The notes: generated from the sequence alone by a model not told the origin. A stretch of DNA of 28,087 nucleotides from an uncultured Eubacteriales bacterium (GCA_934486915.1 CAKSRC010000017.1:1-28087), one strand, 5' to 3'. Positions 16,298-24,988 are shown, numbered from the stretch's first letter. Translations and numbers: made by a program.

Positions 16298-16912
16298 CTA
16301 TAATAATTCATTTATATCTTTTATTATTGGAAAAGAATCATGGCTTTTATTTGAAAAGTATAACGGATTTCTTAATCCGGACTTAACCATAATAACTTTC
16401 ACAAATTTTAGTTCACCGGCCATTAAATCTACTTCTGAGTCACCTATCATAACTATCGAATTTTTCTTAGAACAATTAAACTCAATCCAATTTCTTTTAA
16501 CATTCTTATTTGCCGGGGACAGAATAATAGTTCTTTCCTTCAAACTGCCCAATCCCAAAAATTCTATTTGTCTAAAAAAATTTTCATGATTTCTTCGTAC
16601 TGTTAGAATATGTGCATCGTTATTATCAAAAAAGTCTAGTAACTTTTCTTTTTTGCACAATAACTTATCTGTCTTTAATAATTTAATTGATTCAAGATTT
16701 TGAGTTTTATACAGATAATAATCTTTTATAGTTTCCTCAGTAGTTTTTCCAATTAAATGCTTTATTAATAACCTATCATCTTTAAATTTATACTTGAATT
16801 TTTTGTATGTGCTTAAAGTTAGTGTCGAAATATTAAAGAACCTCTTTAGAACTAAAAAATATCTCTCCCATACGTCAACAATCGTACCATCAAAGTCAAA
16901 AATATACCTCAG
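16298..16912 (-). CDS. HAD family hydrolase, apparently initiated at CTG
   Basis: A 204-residue HAD phosphatase-like protein. From the proposed start it begins MRYIFDFDGTIVD with the nucleophile pair D6/D8 (motif I), then T104 in ILTVR (motif II), lysines K136/K139 (motif III) and D158/D162 in IGDSEVD (motif IV). An in-frame TGA at 16918-16916 precedes it, and no ATG, GTG or TTG occurs before motif I. The first standard start (TTG 16660) would leave 120 residues without the nucleophile. CTG 16912 has AGGAGGT (16928-16922) at 9-nt spacing and forms a CTGA overlap with the stop of the ATP-grasp gene, just like the usual ATGA overlaps here. The substrate is unknown; ATP-grasp/HAD pairing suggests a sugar or aminoacyl phosphate. 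Confidence 0.85.
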   Translation of the reverse strand: MRYIFDFDGTIVDVWERYFLVLKRFFNISTLTLSTYKKFKYKFKDDRLLIKHLIGKTTEETIKDYYLYKTQNLESIKLLKTDKLLCKKEKLLDFFDNNDAHILTVRRNHENFFRQIEFLGLGSLKERTIILSPANKNVKRNWIEFNCSKKNSIVMIGDSEVDLMAGELKFVKVIMVKSGLRNPLYFSNKSHDSFPIIKDINELL

Positions 16913-17865
16913 ACTTCAAATACCTCCTCGAAATATCTAAACATTGTCCTATTTTTTTTATCACTCTTATAAAAATGCTCAATATGACCATTTAACAACA
17001 AATCAATCAATATTTGAATAACATCGATTCCTGATGATACAGTTAGTGGTAGACCTCCAGACGCATATCTTAGGTTTATATCAATAAAATATATAGTGCC
17101 ATTGTGTAGAATAAACTGAAAATTTATTACACCCTTTAATCTAAAATCTTTAATCAGTGGCTTTAATTTATCAATAATCTCTATTGAAAAATCATTTTTT
17201 GAAATTACAACAGCTCCATTGCTTACCTTTTCTCTAACCCTTTGATTATACGCTACTACTTCTGAGTTAAAATCGCATATAACATCAATAGTATATTCAG
17301 TGCCACTAACATATTCCGTTACAACAGAACTTTTATATTTATTTAAGTAATAATTATAATCATCATTGTTTTCTAATATAAAAGTATTATTACTTCCACT
17401 GCCTATGGCAGGCTTTAATATTGACGGATATGTTACATTACCTCCATTATATATACGAGGGGACTTTAATCCATATTTTGATATATATTCTCCAAAAGTA
17501 GATTTATTTTCTAACTTTTCATATGAACTGTAATCAGAAACTATAAAATTGGTTTTTGTTTTACTTCTTAATACTTCTTCATATTCTGAAATTAATCTTA
17601 TCTCTTTAGAATATGTAGGAAGATAAATATCAATCTCTTCATTGTTGCATAGATCTATTATAAAATTAATAAACGCTTCCTTTTGATCAACCCTAGGAGA
17701 CTGTATAAATTTATCTAAAAAGAGCCTGGTAGCATTTTGATATGAAGCATCTATTCCATAAATAAATTTATTAAAATTATTATGGGATTTAAGCTGTTTA
17801 GTTAAGTACATTCCGGTTAGCCCACCACAGGAGCCTATTAATATCCTGATAGTTTTATTAATCAT
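16909..17865 (-). CDS. ATP-grasp ligase (carbamoyl-phosphate-synthase-like)
   Basis: An ATP-dependent carboxylate-amine ligase of 318 residues. It has an N-terminal Rossmann-like domain (1-110) and an ATP-grasp fold. The fold shows ATP-binding K151 in SILKPAIGSGSNN, the nucleotide-clamping TEYVSGTEYTID (E184, E190), the inner strand GVINFQFIL, and the metal-binding IDINLRYASGG (D262, N264, R266), where most relatives have E-I-N-P-R. Its ATG overlaps the aminotransferase stop (ATGA), and its own stop overlaps the HAD start (CTGA). Three-way coupling suggests it acts on the product of the aminotransferase, perhaps by acylating the new 3-amino group. That function is inference; the fold assignment is firm. 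Confidence 0.85.
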   Translation of the reverse strand: MINKTIRILIGSCGGLTGMYLTKQLKSHNNFNKFIYGIDASYQNATRLFLDKFIQSPRVDQKEAFINFIIDLCNNEEIDIYLPTYSKEIRLISEYEEVLRSKTKTNFIVSDYSSYEKLENKSTFGEYISKYGLKSPRIYNGGNVTYPSILKPAIGSGSNNTFILENNDDYNYYLNKYKSSVVTEYVSGTEYTIDVICDFNSEVVAYNQRVREKVSNGAVVISKNDFSIEIIDKLKPLIKDFRLKGVINFQFILHNGTIYFIDINLRYASGGLPLTVSSGIDVIQILIDLLLNGHIEHFYKSDKKNRTMFRYFEEVFEV

Positions 17866-19052
17866 AATATATCCCCAATACTATTTAATATATATTTTTG
17901 CTCTTCAGCCGTCATTTCCGGGAACATTGGTATAGCAAAGGTTCTATGAGATAGATATTCCGCATTAGGAAGACATCCCTCTTTGTATCCTAAGTCTTTA
18001 TAGCATTTTTGAAGATGAAGCGGTATTGGATAATAAACACCTGTAGATATTTCTTTGTCTTTAAGTCTTTTACAGATTTCCTCTCTATTGTCAGACTGCA
18101 GTATGTAAAGATGATAACTATGTTTACAATCATGCGCCTCGTCCGGTATCACCAGGCCTGAATTCTTTAAACTGTCATTATACCTTTGAGCTATTTTTCG
18201 TCTGTTCTCTATATACTCATTAAGATTTTTTAACTTTATTCTTAACAGTGCTGCCTGCACCTCATCAAGCCTTGAATTCTGCCCTATGAGGTAATTATAA
18301 TATTTCTTTGGATTATATACTGTATTATCTGCATTTTCGTCCGTTTCAATCTCATTGTCACATATAGAGTTTATAATATTATAAGCTCTCTCTCCATTTT
18401 CTCCGCTCCCATGAGCCTTAAATGCTCTGCAAAGAGTATCTAGGTTATCACTATTTGTGCATATCATTCCGCCGTCACCTGCACAACCCAAATTCTTAGT
18501 AGGAAAAAAAGAAAAACACGAAATATCGGCAAGGGAACCAGCTTTTTTGCCCTTATACTCCGCGCCAGCAGCCTGGCAAGCATCTTCTATGACATATAAA
18601 CCGTGTCTTTTAGCGATACTGTTTATCTTGTCCATCTCAGCACACTGGCCAAATATATGAACCGGTATAATTGCCTTTGTCTTATTAGTAACTTTTTCTT
18701 CTATTTTATTTTCATCGATATTATATGTATCTAATCTAACATCAACAAATACCGGTACTGCACCAACATATGATATAGCTTCTGCAGTTGCAAAGAATGT
18801 ATATGGTGATGTTATTACTTCATCACCATGGCCTATTCCCAAGGACTTCAAAGCAATTATTAACGCATCTGTTCCATTTCCCACGGAAATAGCATGCTTT
18901 ACCCCAATATAGTCTGCAAATTCCTTTTCAAACAACTTAACATTTTTGCCCATTATATATTGAGCGGATGATAAAACCTCACAAACAGCACTATCAACTT
19001 CAATCTTTATGTTTTCATATTGTCTAACCAGATTTAATAATGGTATTTGCAT
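17862..19052 (-). CDS. wbpE: DegT/DnrJ/EryC1 sugar aminotransferase, WbpE-like
   Basis: PLP-dependent transamination of a keto sugar nucleotide, probably UDP-3-keto-GlcNAcA to the 3-amino sugar with glutamate as donor. The 396 residues show GNGTDALIIAL (58-68), SPYTFFATAE (82-91), the cofactor-binding IEDACQAAGA (D157) and the Schiff-base lysine K186 in FFPTKNLGCAGDGG. The substrate loop ends in GQNSRLDEVQAA. Unlike usual members of about 360-370 residues, it has an insertion of roughly 25 mostly acidic and asparagine-rich residues (about 217-243) before that loop. ATG 19052 is preceded by AGGTGA 6 nt upstream. Its stop overlaps the ATP-grasp start. Confidence 0.88.
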   Translation of the reverse strand: MQIPLLNLVRQYENIKIEVDSAVCEVLSSAQYIMGKNVKLFEKEFADYIGVKHAISVGNGTDALIIALKSLGIGHGDEVITSPYTFFATAEAISYVGAVPVFVDVRLDTYNIDENKIEEKVTNKTKAIIPVHIFGQCAEMDKINSIAKRHGLYVIEDACQAAGAEYKGKKAGSLADISCFSFFPTKNLGCAGDGGMICTNSDNLDTLCRAFKAHGSGENGERAYNIINSICDNEIETDENADNTVYNPKKYYNYLIGQNSRLDEVQAALLRIKLKNLNEYIENRRKIAQRYNDSLKNSGLVIPDEAHDCKHSYHLYILQSDNREEICKRLKDKEISTGVYYPIPLHLQKCYKDLGYKEGCLPNAEYLSHRTFAIPMFPEMTAEEQKYILNSIGDIL

Positions 19053-19062
19053 GATAATTCAC

Positions 19063-20298
19063 CTACTTCCTGTTTTTATGAGCATAATGCTCAATTAATT
19101 TAATTTCATCATCTACACGTTCTTCCCAAGTTTTCATCTTTTTTCTAGATGTTTTTACCGCATTATATCTTATGCTTTTTTCGTATTTTTTATCCTCGTA
19201 TACCTTAATAATATAGTCTACGCCTTGTTGTAAATTATCTATCAAAAATCCATTTTTTTCGTTTTCTATAAACTCATCAAGAGATCCATCATTTGATGCA
19301 ACTATTACCGCTCCTGCGGATAACATTTCATGAAAACAATTTCCCATGTTGCAAAAATCATAAAGACTAAAACTAGCAGTAGCCATTTTACACATTGCAT
19401 TTATTTCATCTTTATCTAATGCATTTATGAAAAAAACATTATCCTGTAAACCTAATTGCCTTACCTTATTCTGTAATTTTTGATAAAATTTATAATCAGT
19501 TACATGGCCAGCGATATATAAATTGAAATTATATCCTCTATTGTTCAATTTATATAAAATATCTATAGCTTTGTCTTGTCTTTTGTCACTATCAATGCGA
19601 GCAAAATAAAATAAAAAAGGTCTTTCCGTTATTCCAAGCCTATCCCTGTAATCCTTAATTTCACTATCATCCAACTCCTTAAATCTACTAACACCATTTT
19701 TCCAAAAATAAAAATCGCAATTTCTTTTTCCGTTGCTTAAAACATTATAGACATAATCACCTTTTGAACCGTCATCAGTTACAAGCATAAAATCCTTTTT
19801 TATCATGAGTGCTTTGTACTGAAGCCATAGATCATGTTTTAACTTAGTTCTTAATATACCTCTTTGTTTTATAGAATCATACAAAAAAGCTAAACCATAA
19901 ACTCTATAAGCAACCGGTATTCCATACTTATTAGCGACCTTCATTGCAAAAGCTCCGCTCTGACCATGTATATAAATAAAATCATAATTATTTGAGTTTA
20001 TAGCCTTTTTTACAATTTTATTTAATTTATGAATTAAGTAAAATTTCTTAATAAGTCCATCCCAATGAACAATATCTATAATATTACACTTTTTTAACCA
20101 ATCAGGCTTGATATTGTATTCAGGGTCTTTGGGCAATAAATTAGCACCATCAATAAATATTATATCTACATTGTTTCCCCTTTCTACTAAGGTCTTTAAT
20201 GGATATATATACGATGGAAGTGCTGTTTCCTTTGTATCTCCTCTTAATAACATATTATCAAATCCCAAAAAGACATGGCTTACATATAGTATCCTCAT
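19063..20298 (-). CDS. Glycosyltransferase, GT-B fold, GT4-like
   Basis: A cytoplasmic-face glycosyltransferase of 411 residues, which presumably adds one sugar of the repeat unit to the undecaprenyl-linked chain. The N-terminal acceptor domain begins MRILYVSHVF. The C-terminal donor domain starts near residue 230 with RPFLFYFARIDSDKRQDKAI, a GT4-type beta-strand with Lys/Arg, then LYIAGHVTD and the E-x7-E-like stretch CFHEMLSAGAVIVASNDGSLDEFI. The C-terminal KKMKTWEERVDDEI is a typical end helix. The ribosome site AAAGGGAGT lies 6 nt before ATG 20298. The aminotransferase begins 10 nt after its stop. A 176-nt gap separates it from the upstream polymerase gene. The sugar donor is unknown. Confidence 0.85.
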   Translation of the reverse strand: MRILYVSHVFLGFDNMLLRGDTKETALPSYIYPLKTLVERGNNVDIIFIDGANLLPKDPEYNIKPDWLKKCNIIDIVHWDGLIKKFYLIHKLNKIVKKAINSNNYDFIYIHGQSGAFAMKVANKYGIPVAYRVYGLAFLYDSIKQRGILRTKLKHDLWLQYKALMIKKDFMLVTDDGSKGDYVYNVLSNGKRNCDFYFWKNGVSRFKELDDSEIKDYRDRLGITERPFLFYFARIDSDKRQDKAIDILYKLNNRGYNFNLYIAGHVTDYKFYQKLQNKVRQLGLQDNVFFINALDKDEINAMCKMATASFSLYDFCNMGNCFHEMLSAGAVIVASNDGSLDEFIENEKNGFLIDNLQQGVDYIIKVYEDKKYEKSIRYNAVKTSRKKMKTWEERVDDEIKLIEHYAHKNRK

Positions 20299-20474
20299 TA
20301 ATTTACTCCCTTTGCATTATTTATAATATATAAAAAACACTTAAAAATCACTACATTTTTCTTAATGATATACCTATTCTCCTGTTGATTGATTGCAAAT
20401 TTAAAGTAATACATCATGGACATTTTTTCATATAAGTTAACTAAAATGTACTATAACTTTCTTTGAACTCTCAA

Positions 20475-21635
20475 TCACTTTTTTATATTCTTGCTATAAT
20501 CATCTAGAAGTTCCTGCTTGTACATACAATAACCTATAAAAAAGGCAAATAAGGGTTGCGCTAATTGAACAGCTGAAAGCATTACAATTGTAATTGCTAA
20601 TGCATATGCAACTCCTGACTTTGTATATGAAGTTCTTATGATATTAAATATAGAAATGATTGCAATTATCCCTAACACACCTAATTCATATAGCATCGCA
20701 CCATATCCACTCATAAATCTTCCAGTAACCTCAAAATCATTTGACATAAAGTATCCAGGCATACCATAATTTTTATAAAAGTAATAAAACGAATTTGTAA
20801 TTGCATTAACCCGTTGCTGAATGCTCTGATCATTTCCATTAAAAATAGAATCTATAAATCCATTGTTTACGAAGTTTAAATATATATGAGATATCCTTGA
20901 TTCAGGCAAGAAAGTAAATATCAATTTTAGTAAGGCAGCTGAAACCAAAGCAATAAAAATATATTTAACCCAAATCTTAGTATTAACCAGACTAAACTCG
21001 CTTATCATAATTAATAAAAAGAGCAACATAACATACAAAATCGATACAGAAGACTGCGCTATAAACACAATTTGAAACAGCAACAATAATATATATATTA
21101 TTTTATTTTTCTTAAATTCCATCGCTAAAAGCATGGCAAAAAAGCACATATATCCATAAAATGACGGTTCTGAAAATACACCTGCCACACCCCTTGATGT
21201 ACTAGTCCTAAGCAACGGAACAATAAATAAAAGAAACTTTCTATTAACAAATGTTTGCACAAGTCCAATTATTAACCAAATAATTATAAAAACTTTTACA
21301 AGTCTTTCATTCAATCCGCCATCCATCTTTAAAATATTATATGTGGCAAAAGTTATTGCGAATATACTTAAATAACTAGCATATGCCTTTATTAAAATAA
21401 AAAAGTTATTAATAAAAATCGAAGAAAATAGTAGTACAAATGTTGCCCCTATAAGAACTATTAGAATACCACCTAACTTTTTAGGAAAAGTACACCCACT
21501 AGTATAAGACAATAAAATTAAATATATAATTGAAAATATTAATGCATATGGTTGCAAATCAGTGTTTGTATTTATTAAAGAAATAAATGGGAAAAAGCAA
21601 AAAAAGTAAATTATTCTAGAAAGTGCTTTTATCAT
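20475..21635 (-). CDS. wzy: Wzy-like O-unit/capsule polymerase, polytopic membrane protein
   Basis: A very hydrophobic 386-residue protein with about ten to eleven membrane segments and few conserved motifs, as is usual for Wzy. The longest non-membrane stretch (about 235-295, after FLPESRISHIYLNF and containing QQRVNAITNSFYYF and GYFMSNDFEVTGRF) fits the large external loop of Wzy polymerases. VAGVFSEPSFYGYM (about 150-163) is a typical EPS motif of the O-antigen polymerase/ligase group. It would join lipid-linked repeat units outside the membrane. GGAGAT (21650-21645), inside the end of the preceding transferase gene, serves ATG 21635. The assignment rests on topology, that motif and context. 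Confidence 0.78.
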   Translation of the reverse strand: MIKALSRIIYFFCFFPFISLINTNTDLQPYALIFSIIYLILLSYTSGCTFPKKLGGILIVLIGATFVLLFSSIFINNFFILIKAYASYLSIFAITFATYNILKMDGGLNERLVKVFIIIWLIIGLVQTFVNRKFLLFIVPLLRTSTSRGVAGVFSEPSFYGYMCFFAMLLAMEFKKNKIIYILLLLFQIVFIAQSSVSILYVMLLFLLIMISEFSLVNTKIWVKYIFIALVSAALLKLIFTFLPESRISHIYLNFVNNGFIDSIFNGNDQSIQQRVNAITNSFYYFYKNYGMPGYFMSNDFEVTGRFMSGYGAMLYELGVLGIIAIISIFNIIRTSYTKSGVAYALAITIVMLSAVQLAQPLFAFFIGYCMYKQELLDDYSKNIKK

Positions 21636-21641
21636 TTTATA

Positions 21642-22832
21642 CTATCTCCAATTGTAAATTTTCATATAATCAATAAACCTATAATCTTTATCAAACAGAT
21701 TTGCCCTTTCAATACAACTTTTAGAAAGAAACTTATTCGAGTCAAAGTCCATAATTTCTCTAATCAAAATTTGTATACCTCCCTTTTCAACAATAATTCC
21801 ACACCCATCAGTTACACTTTCTATACTTCCACCTGTATCATATGTAATTATGGGAGTACCACAAGCAAGAGCCTCTATATTTGTTGTTGGAAAGTTATCT
21901 TCATAAGTTGGATTTACAAATACATCTGCTGCTGTATAAATTTGGGCTAATTCAGTTGCATTTGAGGTTCTGATTATCCCAATAATATTTCTTGGTAAAC
22001 TATTCCTCTGTTTTTTGCTCAATCCAACCAAAACTACCTTATACTTATCACTAAGCATCTTAGATAGTTGTATAAAATCATCTAATCCCTTTCTTTTCTC
22101 CCAAACTGAGGCAACACCTAAAACAATGAATTTATCTTCTAAATTATACTTTTTTCTAAAGTCACTTGTAGTAGGTTTGAAGACATCAAGATCTATTCCG
22201 TTGTGTATGACCTTTACGGGGTGCCTGGATAAAAAGGATTGCTTAACTAAAATTGCCAACCATTTTGACGGAGTAACTATAGTCATATCTTTAACAGAGG
22301 TAAAAAGCTTCTTTTTCATTTGGTAATTCCGCATAGAATTATCTAAAAATAAGCTTTTAGGGTATCTATGTTTTTGGAGACAGTTATGGCATTCCTCTTT
22401 CCACTTGTCACACCCAACATAATCAAAATGTGAACAATGCCCCGTAAATGCCCAACAGTCATGCAGTGTCCAAACCACTTTTTTATCGGCTTTAGATAAG
22501 TAATCAAATAGTAATTCTATATTTATATAATAGCCATGTATGTTATGCAAATGTATTATATCAGGATCATACTCTTTTATTTGTTTAATAAATCTTTTTG
22601 TTGCATTTTTTGAATAGAACCCGTGCTTATCTGTGATTCTAGAGACAGCGCCATGAACTTTTACGTCTTTATCTGCACCAATCTTTATTGTTTTAATATC
22701 TTTTGGAGCATTGCCTCTACCATAGGCTACAACACATTCATGACCATTACTCTCCAGAACTTTACATAGGTCATAAGCTATTTTGCCGGTACTTCCATAA
22801 CCGCAAACAGAATTAATTTGTAAAACTTTCAA
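21642..22832 (-). CDS. Glycosyltransferase family 4, WcaC/colanic-acid type
   Basis: A 396-residue GT-B transferase. The N-terminus MKVLQINSVCGYGSTGKIAYDL is typical of GT4 enzymes of exopolysaccharide clusters, followed by DIIHLHNIHGYYINIELL and VWTLHDCWAFTGHCSH. A cysteine-rich segment (CSHFDYVGCDKWKEECHNC) lies at about 133-151. The donor domain has VASVWEKRKGLDDFI and the sugar-nucleotide motif PTYEDNFPTTNIEALACGTP with its E-x7-E. The TTG start at 22832 directly follows the epimerase stop, with GGAGG 9 nt upstream in the end of that gene. It presumably adds an internal sugar of the repeat; donor and linkage cannot be read. Confidence 0.88.
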   Translation of the reverse strand: MKVLQINSVCGYGSTGKIAYDLCKVLESNGHECVVAYGRGNAPKDIKTIKIGADKDVKVHGAVSRITDKHGFYSKNATKRFIKQIKEYDPDIIHLHNIHGYYINIELLFDYLSKADKKVVWTLHDCWAFTGHCSHFDYVGCDKWKEECHNCLQKHRYPKSLFLDNSMRNYQMKKKLFTSVKDMTIVTPSKWLAILVKQSFLSRHPVKVIHNGIDLDVFKPTTSDFRKKYNLEDKFIVLGVASVWEKRKGLDDFIQLSKMLSDKYKVVLVGLSKKQRNSLPRNIIGIIRTSNATELAQIYTAADVFVNPTYEDNFPTTNIEALACGTPIITYDTGGSIESVTDGCGIIVEKGGIQILIREIMDFDSNKFLSKSCIERANLFDKDYRFIDYMKIYNWR

Positions 22833-23960
22833 TTAATTGGTCCTCCATGTAGTGAAGTTAACAATCTTAGAATAGCTTTGAATAAGCTTTGCAACTTTTA
22901 CTGAAACATTAGTATCTACATAATCTTCAGCGATGACAGTTTTCTCCTTATTTCGGAACATACTAACCGCTAAATTAAGAGCTTGTTCAACGTCATCACT
23001 TTTTATTCCTCCTATGACTATAGTTCCCTTATCAAGTACTTCCGGACGTTCCGTTGACGTACGTATTAGTACAGCGGGGAAATTAAGGATAGCAGATTCT
23101 TCGGAGAGCGTACCGCTATCGGATAGGACACAATAGGAATTCATTTGGAGCTTGTTATAATCCAAGAAACCGAATGGTTTTAGGTTTTTAACAAGGGGAT
23201 GGAATTTAAAGTTTCTATTTTTGATAAACTTCATTGATCTGGGGTGAGTGGAGTATATAATAGGCATATTATATTTTTCGGCTATATTATTAATAGCTGT
23301 CATTAATGACATAAAGTTATCTTCATTATCTATATTTTCTTCCCTATGAGCAGAGACAAGAAAATACTTCTGTTTTTCAAGGTTTAATCTTTCTAAGACA
23401 TCACTGTTTTGGATTTCGCACTTATGTTCACACAAGACCTCATGCATAGGCGAACCTGTTACAAAAATAGTTTTAGCATCTATACCTTCATTAATGAGGT
23501 ATCTTCTTGAGTGTTCTGTATATGGCAAATTAATGTCAGATATATGATCAACGATTGTACGATTAACCATTTCAGGGACATTCCAATCCCAACAACGGTT
23601 ACCGGCCTCCATATGGAATATAGGGATTTTTAATCTTTTAGCAGATATTGCGGAAAGAGCCGAATTAGTGTCACCTAGGATAAGTAATGCATCGGGTTTT
23701 TCCTTTTGCAATATTTCATAGGACTTAGATATAATATTACCCATAGTGACTCCCAAGTTATCACCAACAGCATCGAGATAATAATCGGGTTTTCTTAAAT
23801 TTAAGTCCTCAAAGAATATTTCATTTAATGTGTAATCCCAATTTTGACCTGTATGTACTAATATATGATTAAAGTATTTATCAAAGGTTCTAATACAAGA
23901 AGAAAGTCGTATAATTTCGGGTCTTGTACCTAATATAGTCATCAATTTTAATTGGCTCAT
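22833..23960 (-). CDS. capG: UDP-N-acetyl-L-fucosamine synthase, CapG/FnlC-type 2-epimerase
   Basis: A WecB-fold 2-epimerase of 375 residues, which performs the last step to UDP-L-FucNAc (C2 inversion of UDP-2-acetamido-2,6-dideoxy-L-talose). Visible family features are ILGTRPEIIRLS (9-20), VHTGQNWDY, LGDTNSALSA, SAHREENID and the end motif SDSGTLSEES. The block MEAGNRCWDWNVPEMVNR followed by IVDH is characteristic of the FnlC/CapG branch; ordinary UDP-GlcNAc 2-epimerases have EAGLRS there. It overlaps the end of the CapE gene (ATGA) and has GAGGT 6 nt before its ATG. With CapE and CapF it completes the pathway. Confidence 0.92.
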   Translation of the reverse strand: MSQLKLMTILGTRPEIIRLSSCIRTFDKYFNHILVHTGQNWDYTLNEIFFEDLNLRKPDYYLDAVGDNLGVTMGNIISKSYEILQKEKPDALLILGDTNSALSAISAKRLKIPIFHMEAGNRCWDWNVPEMVNRTIVDHISDINLPYTEHSRRYLINEGIDAKTIFVTGSPMHEVLCEHKCEIQNSDVLERLNLEKQKYFLVSAHREENIDNEDNFMSLMTAINNIAEKYNMPIIYSTHPRSMKFIKNRNFKFHPLVKNLKPFGFLDYNKLQMNSYCVLSDSGTLSEESAILNFPAVLIRTSTERPEVLDKGTIVIGGIKSDDVEQALNLAVSMFRNKEKTVIAEDYVDTNVSVKVAKLIQSYSKIVNFTTWRTN

Positions 23961-24988
23961 AATGTTACCTCGGAATCATAGTTTTTAAGTTGATGTTGTA
24001 TATATGGAAGAGATAAAAGTTTTTCCTTAACCTCTTCAACATTTAAAATTTTTGTATTATTAGAATTAAATTCATCCGGGATATTTCTTTGTTTATGTTT
24101 ACCTGCAAAGTATTTACTATAATTTAGATCTCTATTATCAGCAGGGATTCTATAGAAGTTACCCATATCGACAGCGTTAATGCATTCTTCTTTTGTAAGT
24201 AAGGTTTCATACATTTTTTCGCCGTGTCTTATTCCAATAACTTTAATTTCATTAGTGGCATTAAAAATTTCTTTTACGGCTTGAGCCAATACCTCTATTG
24301 TGCAAGCCGGTGCCTTTTGTACCATAATATCCCCAGATTGGGCATTTTCAAATGCGAACATAACCAGTTCAACTGCCTCATTCAGGCTCATTATAAATCG
24401 TGTCATTGTTGGATCGGTTACGGTCAATGGTTTTCCACTTTTAATTTGTTGTATAAAGAGGGGAATTACGGAACCTCTTGAGCACATAACATTTCCATAT
24501 CTCGTTCCACAAATAGAGGTTTTATTGGGATCTACTGTCCTCGATTTTGCGACAAAGGTCTTCTCCATTAAGGCCTTAGAAATTCCCATAGCATTAATTG
24601 GGTAAGCAGCCTTATCGGTAGACAAACAAATCACTTTCTTAACACCTGCATCAATAGCTGCTGTAAGAACATTTTCAGTTCCTAAAATATTTGTTTTAAC
24701 CGCTTCAATAGGGAAAAACTCGCAGCTTGGCACCTGCTTTAATGCTGCCGCATGGAATATATAGTCCACACCATACATAGCATTTTTTACACTTTGTATG
24801 TCCCTTACATCACCAATATGATACTTGATCTTATCGTTTCTATAATTTAATCTCATATTATCCTGTTTCTTTTCATCTCGTGAAAATATTCTTATTTCCT
24901 TTATATTAGTATCTAAAAATCTTTTTAAAACTGTATTTCCAAATGAGCCCGTTCCACCGGTTATTAATAAAGTCTTTCCTTCAAACAT
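23957..24988 (-). CDS. capE: UDP-GlcNAc 4,6-dehydratase/5-epimerase, CapE/FnlA
   Basis: First enzyme of UDP-L-FucNAc synthesis: it removes water across C4-C6 of UDP-GlcNAc and inverts C5 (and C3). It is a soluble short-form extended SDR of 343 residues, without the membrane domain of large CapD-like proteins. NAD(P) binding is by ITGGTGSFGNTV (9-20). The catalytic site shows CLSTDKAAYP and M134-x3-K138 in NAMGISKALMEK, the Met-for-Tyr replacement typical of CapE/FlaA1. RYGNVMCSRGSVIPLF and TMTRFIMS are further family blocks. ATG 24988 has GGGGA 9 nt upstream. The CapG gene starts inside its stop region. Confidence 0.93.
   Translation of the reverse strand: MFEGKTLLITGGTGSFGNTVLKRFLDTNIKEIRIFSRDEKKQDNMRLNYRNDKIKYHIGDVRDIQSVKNAMYGVDYIFHAAALKQVPSCEFFPIEAVKTNILGTENVLTAAIDAGVKKVICLSTDKAAYPINAMGISKALMEKTFVAKSRTVDPNKTSICGTRYGNVMCSRGSVIPLFIQQIKSGKPLTVTDPTMTRFIMSLNEAVELVMFAFENAQSGDIMVQKAPACTIEVLAQAVKEIFNATNEIKVIGIRHGEKMYETLLTKEECINAVDMGNFYRIPADNRDLNYSKYFAGKHKQRNIPDEFNSNNTKILNVEEVKEKLLSLPYIQHQLKNYDSEVTL

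Noticed and set aside
16298..16660. A stand-alone 120-residue protein starting at TTG 16660
   Set aside because: The frame continues without a stop to 16912 and encodes the HAD nucleophile motif upstream, so the short form is only the C-terminal part of a longer gene.
20298..20423. A 41-codon - strand frame between the polymerase and the GT4 gene, ending in TAATG overlap with the GT4 start
   Set aside because: It has no ribosome site, a low-complexity AT-rich composition (many Lys, Ile, Asn, Tyr, Phe) and no recognisable motif. Open frames of this size are expected by chance here, although the TAATG junction made it worth noting.
20299..20474. Possible internal promoter on the - strand ahead of the GT4 gene (TTGCAA ... 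GTATAT)
   Set aside because: The spacing is about 19 bases and the -10 is poor. No better pair was found in this 176-nt gap, so I do not call a promoter.
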